Source: an uncultured Eubacterium sp. (GTDB taxonomy: Bacteria > Bacillota > Clostridia > Lachnospirales > Lachnospiraceae). Taken from it: a stretch of 28,940 nt of DNA. Below, in pieces: positions 7,828 through 17,200 of the stretch. Both the position numbers and the translations under genes were made by a program. The stretch is from NCBI GenBank assembly GCA_946611445.1, contig CAMODP010000002.1, positions 1 to 28,940 on the forward strand, in the 5' to 3' direction. Within the stretch, counting starts at the first letter, position 1. Each line of letters opens with the position of its first letter. The notes below the pieces were generated by a model, which had not been told where the DNA came from, did not search any database, and worked only from the letters and a program-made list of their open reading frames with translations.

Positions 7828-9006
7828 TCACCCTGTATAGCGCAGCGCGTCAATCGGTTTTTTCTTCGCAGCCTTGTTCGCCGGGTAGATGCCGAACAGC
7901 ACGCCGATGCCCATGGAAAACAGGACCGACAGCACGGCCACCCGCGGCGACATGCCGTAGGACACATCCCCGATGATATCAATAATTATGATGGCTATCT
8001 CCGACACGACCAGACCGATGGCGCAGCCGATCAGGCTGACCATCAGCGCTTCAATCAGAAACTGCAGCATGATGGTTCCCCGTCCGGCTCCGATGGCTTT
8101 TCGTATGCCGATCTCTCTGGTGCGCTCTGTCACGGAAACCAGCATGATGTTCATGATGCCGATGCCGCCCACCAGCAGGGAAATACCTGCAATGCCGCCC
8201 AGCAGCAGGGACAGCGTGTGCGTGACATCGTCCATGGCATCCGCGATCTGCGACTGATTGAATACAAAAAACGCCTCACTGTCCTGATCAAAGCGGTTTT
8301 TCAGCCGTCTGCCCAGCTCTTCCTCGACGGCATCCAGATCCTTTGCATCCGCCTTCACATAGAAGCTGGTGATATTTCTCCCGACGCCGGCATCCAGCCG
8401 GACCAGAGCCGAATACGGCATATAGACCGTGTACTGGCCCAGCATCATGCTCATAAAAGCTGTATCCTCTTCCTGCAGCACGCCGATGACCAGAAATCTG
8501 GTCCCGCCGATGCGCAGGGTCTCGCCCACAGCATCCTGCCGCCCGAAAAGGTCCTTCGCTGCCTGTGCATTGATCACCACGACATTGCTGTGGTTGTCTT
8601 CGTCCGGCTTCATGAGAAAGCGGCCGTGCGCCACCTTCAGGTTCTGGATCCAGGCATACGCGCCGGTGGTGCCGTATACTGTAGCCCTCTTGTCTTTGTA
8701 GCCTGCCGTCATCTGCAGCACGGTCTGTCCGACCGGGGCGCAGGCGGTGATCCTTGCGTCATCTGTCAGCGTCTCCAGATCGGAAGTCTTTACCGGCCGG
8801 TTGTGATCATCCAGAATATTGACGCTGATCAGGTCCGTGCCGAGGGAATTGATGGATTCCGTGATCTGCCCGCTGGCGCCGCTTACGAGAGACACCAGAA
8901 CGACCAGGGCGACAACGCCGATGATAATGCCAAGCATCGTCAGGAAAGACCGCATCCTGTTTGTGCGGATGGATTTCACCGCCATTTTCATAGACTGCAG
9001 AATCAT
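7828..9006 (-). CDS. MacB-like ABC transporter permease (FtsX domain)
   Basis: A 392-residue permease with the MacB/FtsX layout: one N-terminal membrane helix (~19-43, [20 protein letters not shown]), a large extracytoplasmic domain (~45-265), then three C-terminal helices containing the family stretch [20 protein letters not shown] and the closing [16 protein letters not shown]. These transporters work by mechanotransmission; in Bacillota they pair with an adaptor and an ATPase to extrude peptides, antibiotics or toxins. It lacks a fused ATPase, which is encoded by the gene just upstream (9013-9681). The ATG at 9006 follows the ATPase stop by six bases and has GAGGAGG about 11 bases upstream, inside the ATPase 3' end, suggesting translational coupling. 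The substrate is unknown. Confidence 0.93.
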   Translation of the reverse strand: MILQSMKMAVKSIRTNRMRSFLTMLGIIIGVVALVVLVSLVSGASGQITESINSLGTDLISVNILDDHNRPVKTSDLETLTDDARITACAPVGQTVLQMTAGYKDKRATVYGTTGAYAWIQNLKVAHGRFLMKPDEDNHSNVVVINAQAAKDLFGRQDAVGETLRIGGTRFLVIGVLQEEDTAFMSMMLGQYTVYMPYSALVRLDAGVGRNITSFYVKADAKDLDAVEEELGRRLKNRFDQDSEAFFVFNQSQIADAMDDVTHTLSLLLGGIAGISLLVGGIGIMNIMLVSVTERTREIGIRKAIGAGRGTIMLQFLIEALMVSLIGCAIGLVVSEIAIIIIDIIGDVSYGMSPRVAVLSVLFSMGIGVLFGIYPANKAAKKKPIDALRYTG

Positions 9007-9012
9007 CCTTAT

Positions 9013-9681
9013 TTATTCCTCCTCAAACACATGCCCGTCCAGGATGCGGATGCTCCGCTCCGCCTGGACAGCCACGCCCTCATCATGCGTGATCAGCACG
9101 ATGGTGTTTCCGGCCTCATGCAGCTCGTGGAACAGCGTCATGATCTGCTCTCCGGTGTGAGAATCCAGATTGCCGGTCGGCTCATCCGCCAGGAACAGAG
9201 AGGGCCGTGCAGCCATTGCCCTCGCGATCGCCACTCTCTGCTGCTGTCCTCCGGAAAGTTGGTTCGGCCTGTGATGCCGGCGTTCGTACAGCTGTACGCG
9301 GGTGAGCGCCTCACGGACACGTTCTCTTCTTTCCCGAGGTCCCACGCCCTGGTAGATCATGGGCAGTTCTACGTTCTCGGCGGCATCCAGGTTGCCGATC
9401 AGGTTGAAGCTCTGGAAGATAAACCCGATCTTTCTGCTGCGGATCCTGGCCAGCGCGCTCTCGGAATAGTTCTCGATGGGCATCCCGTCCAGCAGGTATT
9501 CTCCCTCATCCGCCGTATCGAGACACCCGATGATATTCATCAGGGTCGATTTTCCGCTTCCTGAAGGGCCTATAATGCTGACGAATTCTCCCTGCCGGAT
9601 ATGCAGGTTCGCCCTGTCCAGAGCGCGGAGTTCCTCATCTCCCATGCGGTATATTTTTGACACATCCCGGAATATAATCAT
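9013..9681 (-). CDS. MacB/LolD-type ABC transporter ATP-binding protein
   Basis: A 222-residue ATPase complete for its family. It has Walker [10 protein letters not shown] (38-46), Q-loop FIFQSFNLI (87-95), signature [15 protein letters not shown] (142-156), Walker [13 protein letters not shown] (162-173) and the switch His199. This LolD/MacB-type protein should energise the permease encoded downstream (7828-9006). The ATG at 9681 shares its A with the stop codon of the adaptor gene (TAATG), and the permease follows after six bases, so adaptor, ATPase and permease form one tightly coupled unit. Confidence 0.95.
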   Translation of the reverse strand: MIIFRDVSKIYRMGDEELRALDRANLHIRQGEFVSIIGPSGSGKSTLMNIIGCLDTADEGEYLLDGMPIENYSESALARIRSRKIGFIFQSFNLIGNLDAAENVELPMIYQGVGPRERRERVREALTRVQLYERRHHRPNQLSGGQQQRVAIARAMAARPSLFLADEPTGNLDSHTGEQIMTLFHELHEAGNTIVLITHDEGVAVQAERSIRILDGHVFEEE

Positions 9682-12287
9682 TACGAACCCTGCCTGTACT
9701 CTTCCATGTCTTCAGTCATTCTGTAGAACGGATTGTAGGATTCCTTTTCATAATACACGGCATCGCCCTCATTCAGGCCGCTGAGTATCTGTACATCCGT
9801 GCCGTCAGACAGACCGGTCTCCACCTCTTTCTCTCCGCCGAGCGTGGCATCCTGATTCTGCTCTGTGTAGACGAATGTCCGGTCCCCTGTCTGCTGCAGC
9901 GCCTGGATCGGGATCAGAAGCACTTCTTTTGCCTCGCCCACGGCGATGTCCGCAGATGCCGTCATGCCGATGCGCATATCCGGGTCCATCGGCGCCGTGA
10001 TCTCCACGGCAAATTTCGCGCTGCCGGAAGAAGCTTCCGCACTCTGCGCCACATCCGTAACCGTTCCTTCAAATGTCCGGCCTTCCAGCGCATCCAGCGT
10101 CAGCTCCGCCTTCTGGCCTTTTTCCACCGACAGGATGTCCTGTTCGTCGACGCGGACAGTGATCTTCACCTCCTCCATCCGGCTGACCGTACACACGACA
10201 ACCTGCCGGGAGCTGTAGGTGCTGCCGGCGGAGGCTGCTGCCAGTCCGGAATACTCATCCATATCCAGAGAAAGACCTCCCAGTGAGCCCAGTGACCCGA
10301 GAGATCCCAGTGCGCCCAGCCCTGCCAGGCTGCCAAGGGAGGACAGGCCGGGCAGCGATCCCAGTGCTTCAGATGACAGCCGGCTGATCTGCCTGCCGAG
10401 CTCACCTGATACGGCTCCTGCCATTCCCTGCAGTTCCTGCAGGACAGTCTGTCTGAACGCAGCCAGCTCCTTTTCTCCGGAGACAGCCTCCGGGAACTGA
10501 ACAGTTACCGTCATTTTCTTTCCGTCTTCGCTGCGGCTGATCTGAAGCTGGTCGGATATGCCGCCGTATCCGGCCGGCAGCGCCTCAAATACATAACCGT
10601 CTTTTGCTGTCATCTCAAAGGCCGCCTTATAGGCAGTGCCCTCGGCAAAAACGCTGTCCGCCGGCTCCCAGGCAATCTGCGTCGAATAGAATTCCGTGTC
10701 AGACAGAGACGCGGCCGGTGCCGCGCCCGGAACCGGTGTCGCTGAAGCCAGGCCAGTCATCACCTTCAGAATAGGTGCTGCGGCGGGAATCACAGTCGTG
10801 ACTGCCGGAAAGACGACGGTCACGGAGGCCGTTTTCCCATCCTCACTGATACTGCCCGTCTCGATCCCGGAAGGCAGCGGGTCCGGCAGCGGGCCGAACA
10901 CATATCCGTCCTTCGCCTTCAGGACAAATGCGGCCCTGTATGTCACGCCGTTTACAAAGGCGGCGTCCGCGGGGTTCCAGGAAATCTCGGAGGTGTAATA
11001 GTCATTCATAAAAAAGGCGCTGTCGGCCAGATTTGTCACCGGCGTGCCGCCTGCCGTCAGCGGGACAGATGCCAGGCTGTTGAGCACCTGCAGGATCAGG
11101 GTGGTGGGAATTTCTGTACCGGTCCCGCTCTGAAGTGCCCTGCCAAGGGCCTGTATGGCCGATTCAGTTTCCCCGGATCCGCCAGCCGCCTGCACTCTGA
11201 ACAATTCCAGGTTCTCTTCCCCTGCTTTCCGAAGTGCTTCCGTATCTATCTCTGCCGGGGCTGTTTCTTCTGTCTCATAAACAGCTTCTGTCTCTTCCCC
11301 GCCGGCCGGTTCCGCCGCTGCGCCCTCCCCGGGCGCGGCAGCATTTTCCTCTGTGACCTGCTGTTCTTCCGCTGCCGGTGCTGCTGCCGGCTGTACTGCA
11401 CCCTGGGCTGCGGAGACCGGTTCTTCCTGAATGACAGGCTCTTCTTCTGTAACAGGTACCGGCTCTTCCTCTATAACGGGTACCGGCTCTTCCGCTGCTT
11501 CCGGTATAATTTCTTCCGGCGCAGCCTCTTCTTCTGTCACGGTGACATCAGACAGGAGAATCCCCTGCGGGATGTCAGGGATGTCTGCTTCCTGCCCTTC
11601 AAATGCGGTGCGCGCCGCGGCAGGAGCTGTGACATCAGCAGAGACCATCCCTGCCGATGAAAAGTTCTGCATCATCTGGGACAGTGCGCCCGTATCAGTC
11701 TGTCCCCCCGCGGCTGCTGATCCGGACTGCCCGGAGATCACCGCGCCCTCTGTCAGGTACAGCTGGTCAATTACGCCCTCCGCGTCGGAGATGATGACAG
11801 GGTTTTTCCGGAGCTGCTCCAGGTCTTCTTTGTACTGCAGCAGCTCTTCTTTCTCCAGCTGCAGTTCTTCCTTTTTGTAGTCCGTGAGGTCTTTGTCCTC
11901 CTCAACGGTGTCATCGATGGTCTTCACGTCACTCTCGATGCGGATCAGTGCCTGCAGAATCGATTTGCCGCTGAGTCTGGCCAGAACATCTCCCTTCTGC
12001 ACCGTATCTCCGGTCTCAAAGAAGACCTCTTCCACCTCAATGCCTGAAGGCGCGCGGACCTCGGCCACCTCCGCCACGGCCAGCGTGCCGCTGCCGTGCA
12101 CTGTGCTCAGGATCGTGCCGCGCCGCGCTTCCGTCTGGTCCGCCGTATCCGCGAGCATGGCCTGCATCTGGTTCATGCCGCGCCGGACTGACCATATACA
12201 GCCGCTGACAAGAGACAGCAGGGCCAGAATGACCACTGCTGCCGCGATTTTTTTCTTCGGGAATCTTTTTTTCTCAGTACTGCTCAT
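9681..12287 (-). CDS. MacA/HlyD-type efflux adaptor with a ~500-residue insertion
   Basis: An 868-residue membrane fusion protein, about twice the usual 350-450. Residues 14-34 form a signal anchor. The first lipoyl half (~57-105), a short charged helical hairpin (~110-160) and the second lipoyl half (IISDAEGVIDQLYLTEGAVI, 165-184) follow. The expected beta-barrel resumes only at ~695 (VVVCTVSRMEEVKITVRVDE), continuing with GQKAELTLDALEGRTFEGTV and the membrane-proximal domain to ~855. Between them, 188-694 hold a Pro/Glu/Ala-rich acidic linker with EEPVPV-like repeats (~260-350), two related ~85-residue beta domains (~406-495 and ~512-600) and a Leu-Gly-Ser repeat (~648-675). The adaptor should link the permease to extracellular or wall-bound substrate. 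The ribosome binding site is weak. It lies 50 bases after the TPR-like gene with no clear promoter or terminator between. Confidence 0.9.
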   Translation of the reverse strand: MSSTEKKRFPKKKIAAAVVILALLSLVSGCIWSVRRGMNQMQAMLADTADQTEARRGTILSTVHGSGTLAVAEVAEVRAPSGIEVEEVFFETGDTVQKGDVLARLSGKSILQALIRIESDVKTIDDTVEEDKDLTDYKKEELQLEKEELLQYKEDLEQLRKNPVIISDAEGVIDQLYLTEGAVISGQSGSAAAGGQTDTGALSQMMQNFSSAGMVSADVTAPAAARTAFEGQEADIPDIPQGILLSDVTVTEEEAAPEEIIPEAAEEPVPVIEEEPVPVTEEEPVIQEEPVSAAQGAVQPAAAPAAEEQQVTEENAAAPGEGAAAEPAGGEETEAVYETEETAPAEIDTEALRKAGEENLELFRVQAAGGSGETESAIQALGRALQSGTGTEIPTTLILQVLNSLASVPLTAGGTPVTNLADSAFFMNDYYTSEISWNPADAAFVNGVTYRAAFVLKAKDGYVFGPLPDPLPSGIETGSISEDGKTASVTVVFPAVTTVIPAAAPILKVMTGLASATPVPGAAPAASLSDTEFYSTQIAWEPADSVFAEGTAYKAAFEMTAKDGYVFEALPAGYGGISDQLQISRSEDGKKMTVTVQFPEAVSGEKELAAFRQTVLQELQGMAGAVSGELGRQISRLSSEALGSLPGLSSLGSLAGLGALGSLGSLGSLGGLSLDMDEYSGLAAASAGSTYSSRQVVVCTVSRMEEVKITVRVDEQDILSVEKGQKAELTLDALEGRTFEGTVTDVAQSAEASSGSAKFAVEITAPMDPDMRIGMTASADIAVGEAKEVLLIPIQALQQTGDRTFVYTEQNQDATLGGEKEVETGLSDGTDVQILSGLNEGDAVYYEKESYNPFYRMTEDMEEYRQGS
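10488..11072 (-). repeat. Two tandem beta-domain repeats inside the adaptor gene
   Basis: The adaptor residues ~406-495 and ~510-600 align with each other. Shared landmarks are a 'W-x-P-A-D' segment (ISWNPADAAFVNGVTYRAAF versus IAWEPADSVFAEGTAYKAAF), then KAKDGYVF versus TAKDGYVF, then SEDGKTASVTVVFP versus SEDGKKMTVTVQFP. This aromatic-rich GYxF pattern is typical of small beta-sandwich modules in clostridial surface proteins. The repeats diverge enough to be an old duplication. Confidence 0.8.
11415..11492 (-). repeat. Acidic Pro-Val-Glu repeat in the adaptor gene
   Basis: Residues ~266-291 of the adaptor are built from repeated EEPVPV/EEPVIQ units. In DNA the plus strand shows repeated 'ggtaccggctcttcc' units near 11455-11492. 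Low-complexity repeats of this kind are prone to length change and act as flexible, wall-spanning linkers in surface proteins. Confidence 0.65.
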
Positions 12288-12337
12288 ATCTTGTTTTTAT
12301 ATTCTTTCAAATTACGTATTACTTGTGTTCTGTCTGC

Positions 12338-13105
12338 TCAGAGTCCGGTCTCCAGATGATATTCCCGCACCCAGCCGCGCAGCGCGGCTTCCGGATCTGC
12401 GGGCATTTCCCGCTTCTTCAGGGCTTCTATTGCGTCTTCCAGCTCCGTACGGAATTCCATGTCTGCGCCGCAGTCATCTGCCGTCCTGTCAAATTCCTCC
12501 TGTCCGCCGTGCAGCGCGCTGCAGCATAGCAGGCATCGGAGGGAGACGTCGCTCTTTTCGGCTTCCCAGGCTTTGCGGAAGCAGTCACAGGCCTCCTCCA
12601 TCTGAAACATCCCGGCGTAGGCGACGCCCATATTGTGCCATACCTTCCCCGTAACCGGGCTGTTTTCGCCCGCGAGCTGCAGGATATCCCGGTACAGGCG
12701 GATCGCCAGCATATACCGGCGGTATCCCGTCAGGCTGTCAGCCCGCAGTTTTTCTCTCTCCGGCACCGGCAGATTCTCCAGTTCCTGCAGCTGTCGGAGG
12801 ATTTCCGTCTTCTCCTCCGCCGTCAGCCAGCTGATCTCATCAAACACAGGCAGGGCCAGCTCCTCCAGATGCGGCAGTTCCTCTGCCTCACACCGCTCAT
12901 GCAGCCTGTCCGCCAGCCTGTCCAGGCCCAGCTCGGCGCGGAGCCACTCCTGCAGCGGCTCGGCGAAAAAAACGCGGTCCAGCAGCGGAAGGTTATGCTC
13001 CATGAAATAGCACAGTTCTTCTGCGGAATACAGATTCATGCCGGTATCATTTACATAAAACGGCTGCTGTGCCTTCCTTGTCTGACATAGGATAACCGTA
13101 CTCAT
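12338..13105 (-). CDS. TPR-like helical protein, third gene of an uncharacterised trio
   Basis: A 255-residue cytosolic protein without signal or membrane segments. The start at 13105 overlaps the preceding stop (ATGA) and has GGGAGG about five bases upstream, so translation is coupled; a longer in-frame version starting at 13141 has no such support. The N-terminus (MSTVILCQTRKAQQPFYV then GMNLYSAEELCYFMEHNLPL) looks like a small conserved domain. Residues ~150-205 contain tetratricopeptide-type helices (KVWHNMGVAYAGMFQMEEAC and DCFRKAWEAEKSDVSLRCLL). A helical, charged C-terminus follows. I do not recognise a named family. Its fixed position after the actin-fold gene suggests a partner or scaffold role in the same process. 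Confidence 0.85.
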   Translation of the reverse strand: MSTVILCQTRKAQQPFYVNDTGMNLYSAEELCYFMEHNLPLLDRVFFAEPLQEWLRAELGLDRLADRLHERCEAEELPHLEELALPVFDEISWLTAEEKTEILRQLQELENLPVPEREKLRADSLTGYRRYMLAIRLYRDILQLAGENSPVTGKVWHNMGVAYAGMFQMEEACDCFRKAWEAEKSDVSLRCLLCCSALHGGQEEFDRTADDCGADMEFRTELEDAIEALKKREMPADPEAALRGWVREYHLETGL

Positions 13106-14280
13106 AAGTCCTCCCACTCCTTGCGCCAGATCTTCCCGCATGACGGAAAGAGATCACCGAAACCGGCATCCCTGACTTCAACCGTGCATCTGTCAGGTGA
13201 AGTAAAGCACAGGGACACCTCCAGCCTGGTCGTTTTCGGCGGCCGCTCCGGCAATCCGGTCAGCTCTATGCTTTCCTCCCTGCGGGAGCTGCCGTCAAGA
13301 CTGCTGATGAGAAAAACCAGGTCAGTGCCGTCCTCCAGGAGACAGGAAAATGAAGTCCCTGCCTCATACCAGCTGACGCCGGCTGAAACAACCGGATACC
13401 AGGTCCTGCTTCCCTGCACAACCATCTCCATACCGATATTGCTGCGAACCAGATCCTCTCCCAGATAGAGAACGCCCTCCAGGACCTCTTCTATTGTCTT
13501 CTCTCTGGCTGCGTAGCAGGCGCCCCTGGCGAACAGCCGGTCCACGACAAATACTTTTCTCCCCCCGCTGCACAGCAGCGCGGTTGCCCGAGGCATCAGA
13601 TCCTGCTCGTAGACATCTCCCATAATGAAGATTCCTGAATACAGGTCATTTTTCAACGAATCCCGCACCAGGCCGCAGAACAGGCTGTCCCAGCTGGCAG
13701 CGTCTTCTCCCAGCCGGACAGAACGGCCTTCCTGACAGGACACAGTGACAGGTCTCGTCTGCAGGTTCTGCGACAGCGACAGGAAGGAGACCTCTGATCC
13801 GTGGAAATGGAACAGGCCTGCTTTTCGGGAATGCAGTTCCTTTCTCTGATAAAAGGTGTGATAAAAAAAGCTCTCTCTGTAATCCTGCAGGAAAGCCCTC
13901 TCTCCGTCCAGACCCAGTCTGCTGTATACTTCGCGGATCAGGCCGATCAGGGGCAGCGTAAGGTCCGGGGCAGTGATCACCAGACCCTGCAGCTGCCTGG
14001 ACGGATCCGAGATCCCCAGCGTCGCCAGTGCCTGCCGGAAGATATCCGCTGACAGCTCGTAAAGCCGGCGCAGCTTCCTGTTCGGTTCTTCGTCTTCCCC
14101 TGCAGTCTGCAGGTCTTCCTGCAGTTCGTCCAGATCATCCAGGATATCCCGGAAAGAGACCGGCTCATTGCCGATCTTCATCGGCGCCGCGAATGTCTCG
14201 TCTTTTTCCGGATCATACCAGCAGATCTGCGTCTCATCGCGGTTCAGGTCGATGCCGGCTGCGAAACGTCGCACACTCAT
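13102..14280 (-). CDS. Actin/Hsp70-fold protein, DUF5716-like
   Basis: A 392-residue protein with the order of elements of an actin/Hsp70 ATPase. It has a phosphate-1-like strand-turn near the N-terminus (AAGIDLNRDETQICWYD, Asp11), an interdomain segment (LQGLVITAPDLTLPLIGLIR), a phosphate-2-like hairpin (GLFHFHGSEVSFLSL) and an adenosine-type segment (IFIMGDVYEQDLMPRATALL followed by RLFARGACYAAREK). I associate this pattern with the DUF5716 family of Lachnospiraceae; that is memory, not a search. The phosphate-2 loop lacks the usual acidic and glycine-rich residues, so ATP hydrolysis may be lost or altered. The ATG at 14280 is preferred: AAGGA lies 10 bases upstream, whereas the in-frame GTG at 14289 is only one base from it. 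It starts 16 bases after the large helical-repeat gene ends and overlaps the TPR gene by four. Confidence 0.85.
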   Translation of the reverse strand: MSVRRFAAGIDLNRDETQICWYDPEKDETFAAPMKIGNEPVSFRDILDDLDELQEDLQTAGEDEEPNRKLRRLYELSADIFRQALATLGISDPSRQLQGLVITAPDLTLPLIGLIREVYSRLGLDGERAFLQDYRESFFYHTFYQRKELHSRKAGLFHFHGSEVSFLSLSQNLQTRPVTVSCQEGRSVRLGEDAASWDSLFCGLVRDSLKNDLYSGIFIMGDVYEQDLMPRATALLCSGGRKVFVVDRLFARGACYAAREKTIEEVLEGVLYLGEDLVRSNIGMEMVVQGSRTWYPVVSAGVSWYEAGTSFSCLLEDGTDLVFLISSLDGSSRREESIELTGLPERPPKTTRLEVSLCFTSPDRCTVEVRDAGFGDLFPSCGKIWRKEWEDL

Positions 14281-14296
14281 ATAAGACACGTCCTTT

Positions 14297-17200
14297 CTAC
14301 AGCATCTCCATCAGTTCAGCCGTACACCTGCTCTGCAGCAGGTACTGCTCTGCCGTCTTCCGCAGGCAGAGATCATCTTTTCTCTCACTGGCTTCCAGCA
14401 TGCGGTTCAGCAGACGGTATTTCGTCGTTCCCTCTGTGCCTGCGTCTGTCATGGTATAGTTTTCTTCCTCCGTCCGGCGGAACTCTCCGTTCTCGTGAAC
14501 GCTCATGTACCAGACAATCGTCTCTCCGTAAAACAGCAGGAATTCCTTGACAAAGATTCCCTCATATACATTGCGCATGGGCTCGCTGACCCAGTCCTGC
14601 GGCTCCATGCCCGCTTCTGTTCTCCTGTAGTGCAGGATCACACGGCTGGATGGGTTCATCTGTGTCTGTACGAACAGCTTATCCTCAATCTGCCAGGCCT
14701 GTGTCAGCCGCGAGGGAAGGCCGCTGTAAAAGGCAAACCGGCGTCCCAGGCGGTTTTCCTGCTCAAGCAGCCGCCTGCACAGGTCTTCTCTGGCGCCTGT
14801 CACAGGATCGCCCGTCTCCGACCAGTGCTTCAGCAGCGCCAGACTGCACACCTCGTCCAGTTCCGCTCCCAGGAGGAGCTCCCGCTCTGTCCAGTCAAAA
14901 ATCTCCGCGTCCGTGCTGCGCCCGCCAAGAAAATACCATGCGCAGAGATACTCCAGGAAACGGCAGATGACGCTCTGTTTTCCCCGCTGCCGTATGCAGC
15001 TGCGGAGGATGTCGGTCTCTTCCACGGGGAAACTGTGCACATCAATGGCGCGCTGCAGAATCTTCTCTTCCAGCCGCACAGACTCCAGCTGGAAGCCGCG
15101 GACCTTCTCCCAGAGCCTCTCGAGATCAAAGAGAGAGCCGTCGAAATGATCCCGCAGATAAACCAGCATAACCTCATCATACCTGTCGGAGTCAAACACC
15201 TGCCAGGTAAGGGCTGTCAGCATCCTGTCGCCGGCAAATTCGCGGCGCAGGATCAGACGGCTGACCAGACGCATCAGAAGAGTGGGGTCCATCCCCTCGC
15301 AGCCATAGGCGCCAAGCACATGACAGGCCTCTTCATATCTCTCCTCCCGGATCAGGATCTCAGCAGTGCCGTTTCTGTCAGCAGCCGCCCAGGCATCCAC
15401 ATCATCCGCGGAGATACAGTCTGCGCACACCGGTTCATCAGGATGGTCCAGAATGAACTCGGTCAGCTTCCTGCGCAGCGTCATGCGGTATTCATCCGTA
15501 AAAGCGCCGCAGGCGGCAGCTTTTCTGTAATCCCCCAGGTTGTGCGCGCTCAGTTCCATCTGATATGCTTTTTCCCGGCACACAGACAGCATCAGGCCGG
15601 GATGCTCGGACCCCAGGTCCATGCAGAGCCGCGCGAGATGGCGGTCCCCCAGAAGGGGCGTCAGGGTATAGGGGATCGTCGTGGCAAACCGCCGGTGCCT
15701 GTCATCCTCCAGAAGGACGCACGCGTCTTCTGTATACAGACACGGCCAGGCCGTGCCGTCCGTCACAGGGTAGTATTCTTCCTCCCGCATGGCCTGGTGG
15801 CATACGACAACCCGCCGGATTCTCCTGTCGCTGCAGGTGAACCGGTGTGTGAAGAGCACCCGGGACAGAAGCTCAGCGGTTTCCTTTGTCTCGGGCCGGG
15901 ACAGGAACTGTTCATAGATGACAGCGTAATTCTCGTCTATTTTCCCGCGGCGTATCCCCTCCACCGCAAAGGAGCGGATCTGCCGGGCATAATTGAGATA
16001 CCCCGTCATATCCTCTTCTCTGTGCTTTACGATGCTGGCATACAGCAGGGCTCTTTTTTTCTCTCCCGGAATCGGGTTGCGCGTGAAGTACATGCGGACC
16101 TGCAGGGGCAGCTCCGCGTCGGCGCCATCCGGGAAGGTCTCCAGATAATACTCGTACAGCCGGGTGATGCGCAGATCCTTCTGCAGCGCCAGGTCATACC
16201 ACCGGAAATACGCCGGCTTCACCGGCTCTCCCCGTATCACCAGCTTGCAGATGGCCTCCAGGACTTCATCTGACGGATACTCTTCATATCCCCGCTCAAG
16301 GATCCTGTAGACAGGACCCGACCACTGTTTCAGGTTTGCCGACAGAAACGCGGTTCGCAGGAGCAGCCCTTCTGTCATGAGATGTGCCCTGCAGCCGAAG
16401 GAAAGTACCCGGATCATGAAAGGCGACAGCCTTCTGAGCAGCGCTTCCTCCTCTGTCAGCAGCTTCCAGGCATCGTGATAGAGAAACGGGCTGGCGCAGC
16501 CCTGCTCATAGCACGCCTCCAGCTCCGCCATGCGCCCGGCGCCTGACAGATCCTCTCCCGCTTCCCGCCAGACCAGATAGTGCAGCAGGTAACTGGAGGG
16601 TTTCTTCGCCAGGTACCGCTCCAGGGCCGGCAGGATATCCCTGTTTTCCTCCGGGAGAAGCCCGGTCATTTTCGACAGGTAGAGGCAGGCCGCTTTTTCC
16701 TCCGGCCCGTGCAGCTTTTTTTCCCCGGCATGCCAGGGCCACAGTGTCTCGATCGCGCCCGCGTTCTCCTCGGCGGACCACTGCAGGAACGCCATGCACA
16801 GAGCCGCGGCAGTGTCGTCCGGATCGTCATTCATCATCTCGCGGGCCGTCATCGCTGCCCCTTCCAGGAAGGATGGGTAATCTTTTCTGTGCATACGCAG
16901 AGCCAGATAGTCTCTCAGGATCCAGGACATCCGTCTGTTCCTGACAGCCTCTGACAGGATATCCTCTTCTGCCTGCGGGGACACCTCGATTTCACACACC
17001 AGCTCCTGGTGAGGTCCGCGGATCCGTATGCGTCCCTCTGAGCGCCCGCCGGCAATCCGGTCTCTGCGCACGACATACTCCAGGGGGCATACCTTTCCGA
17101 TAAAATCATCCGTGGTAACGGCCGTTCTGCCTGCCTCCAGGAAATCCCCTTCCGTTTCCACCTCCAGGCGGACGTATCCCCATGTATTTTTATACAGATA

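Noticed and set aside
14495..16273. 592-codon plus frame opposite the DUF5717-like gene
   Set aside because: Long antisense frame caused by GC-rich codon usage; the minus-strand protein has the coherent helical repeats, the ribosome binding site and operon spacing.
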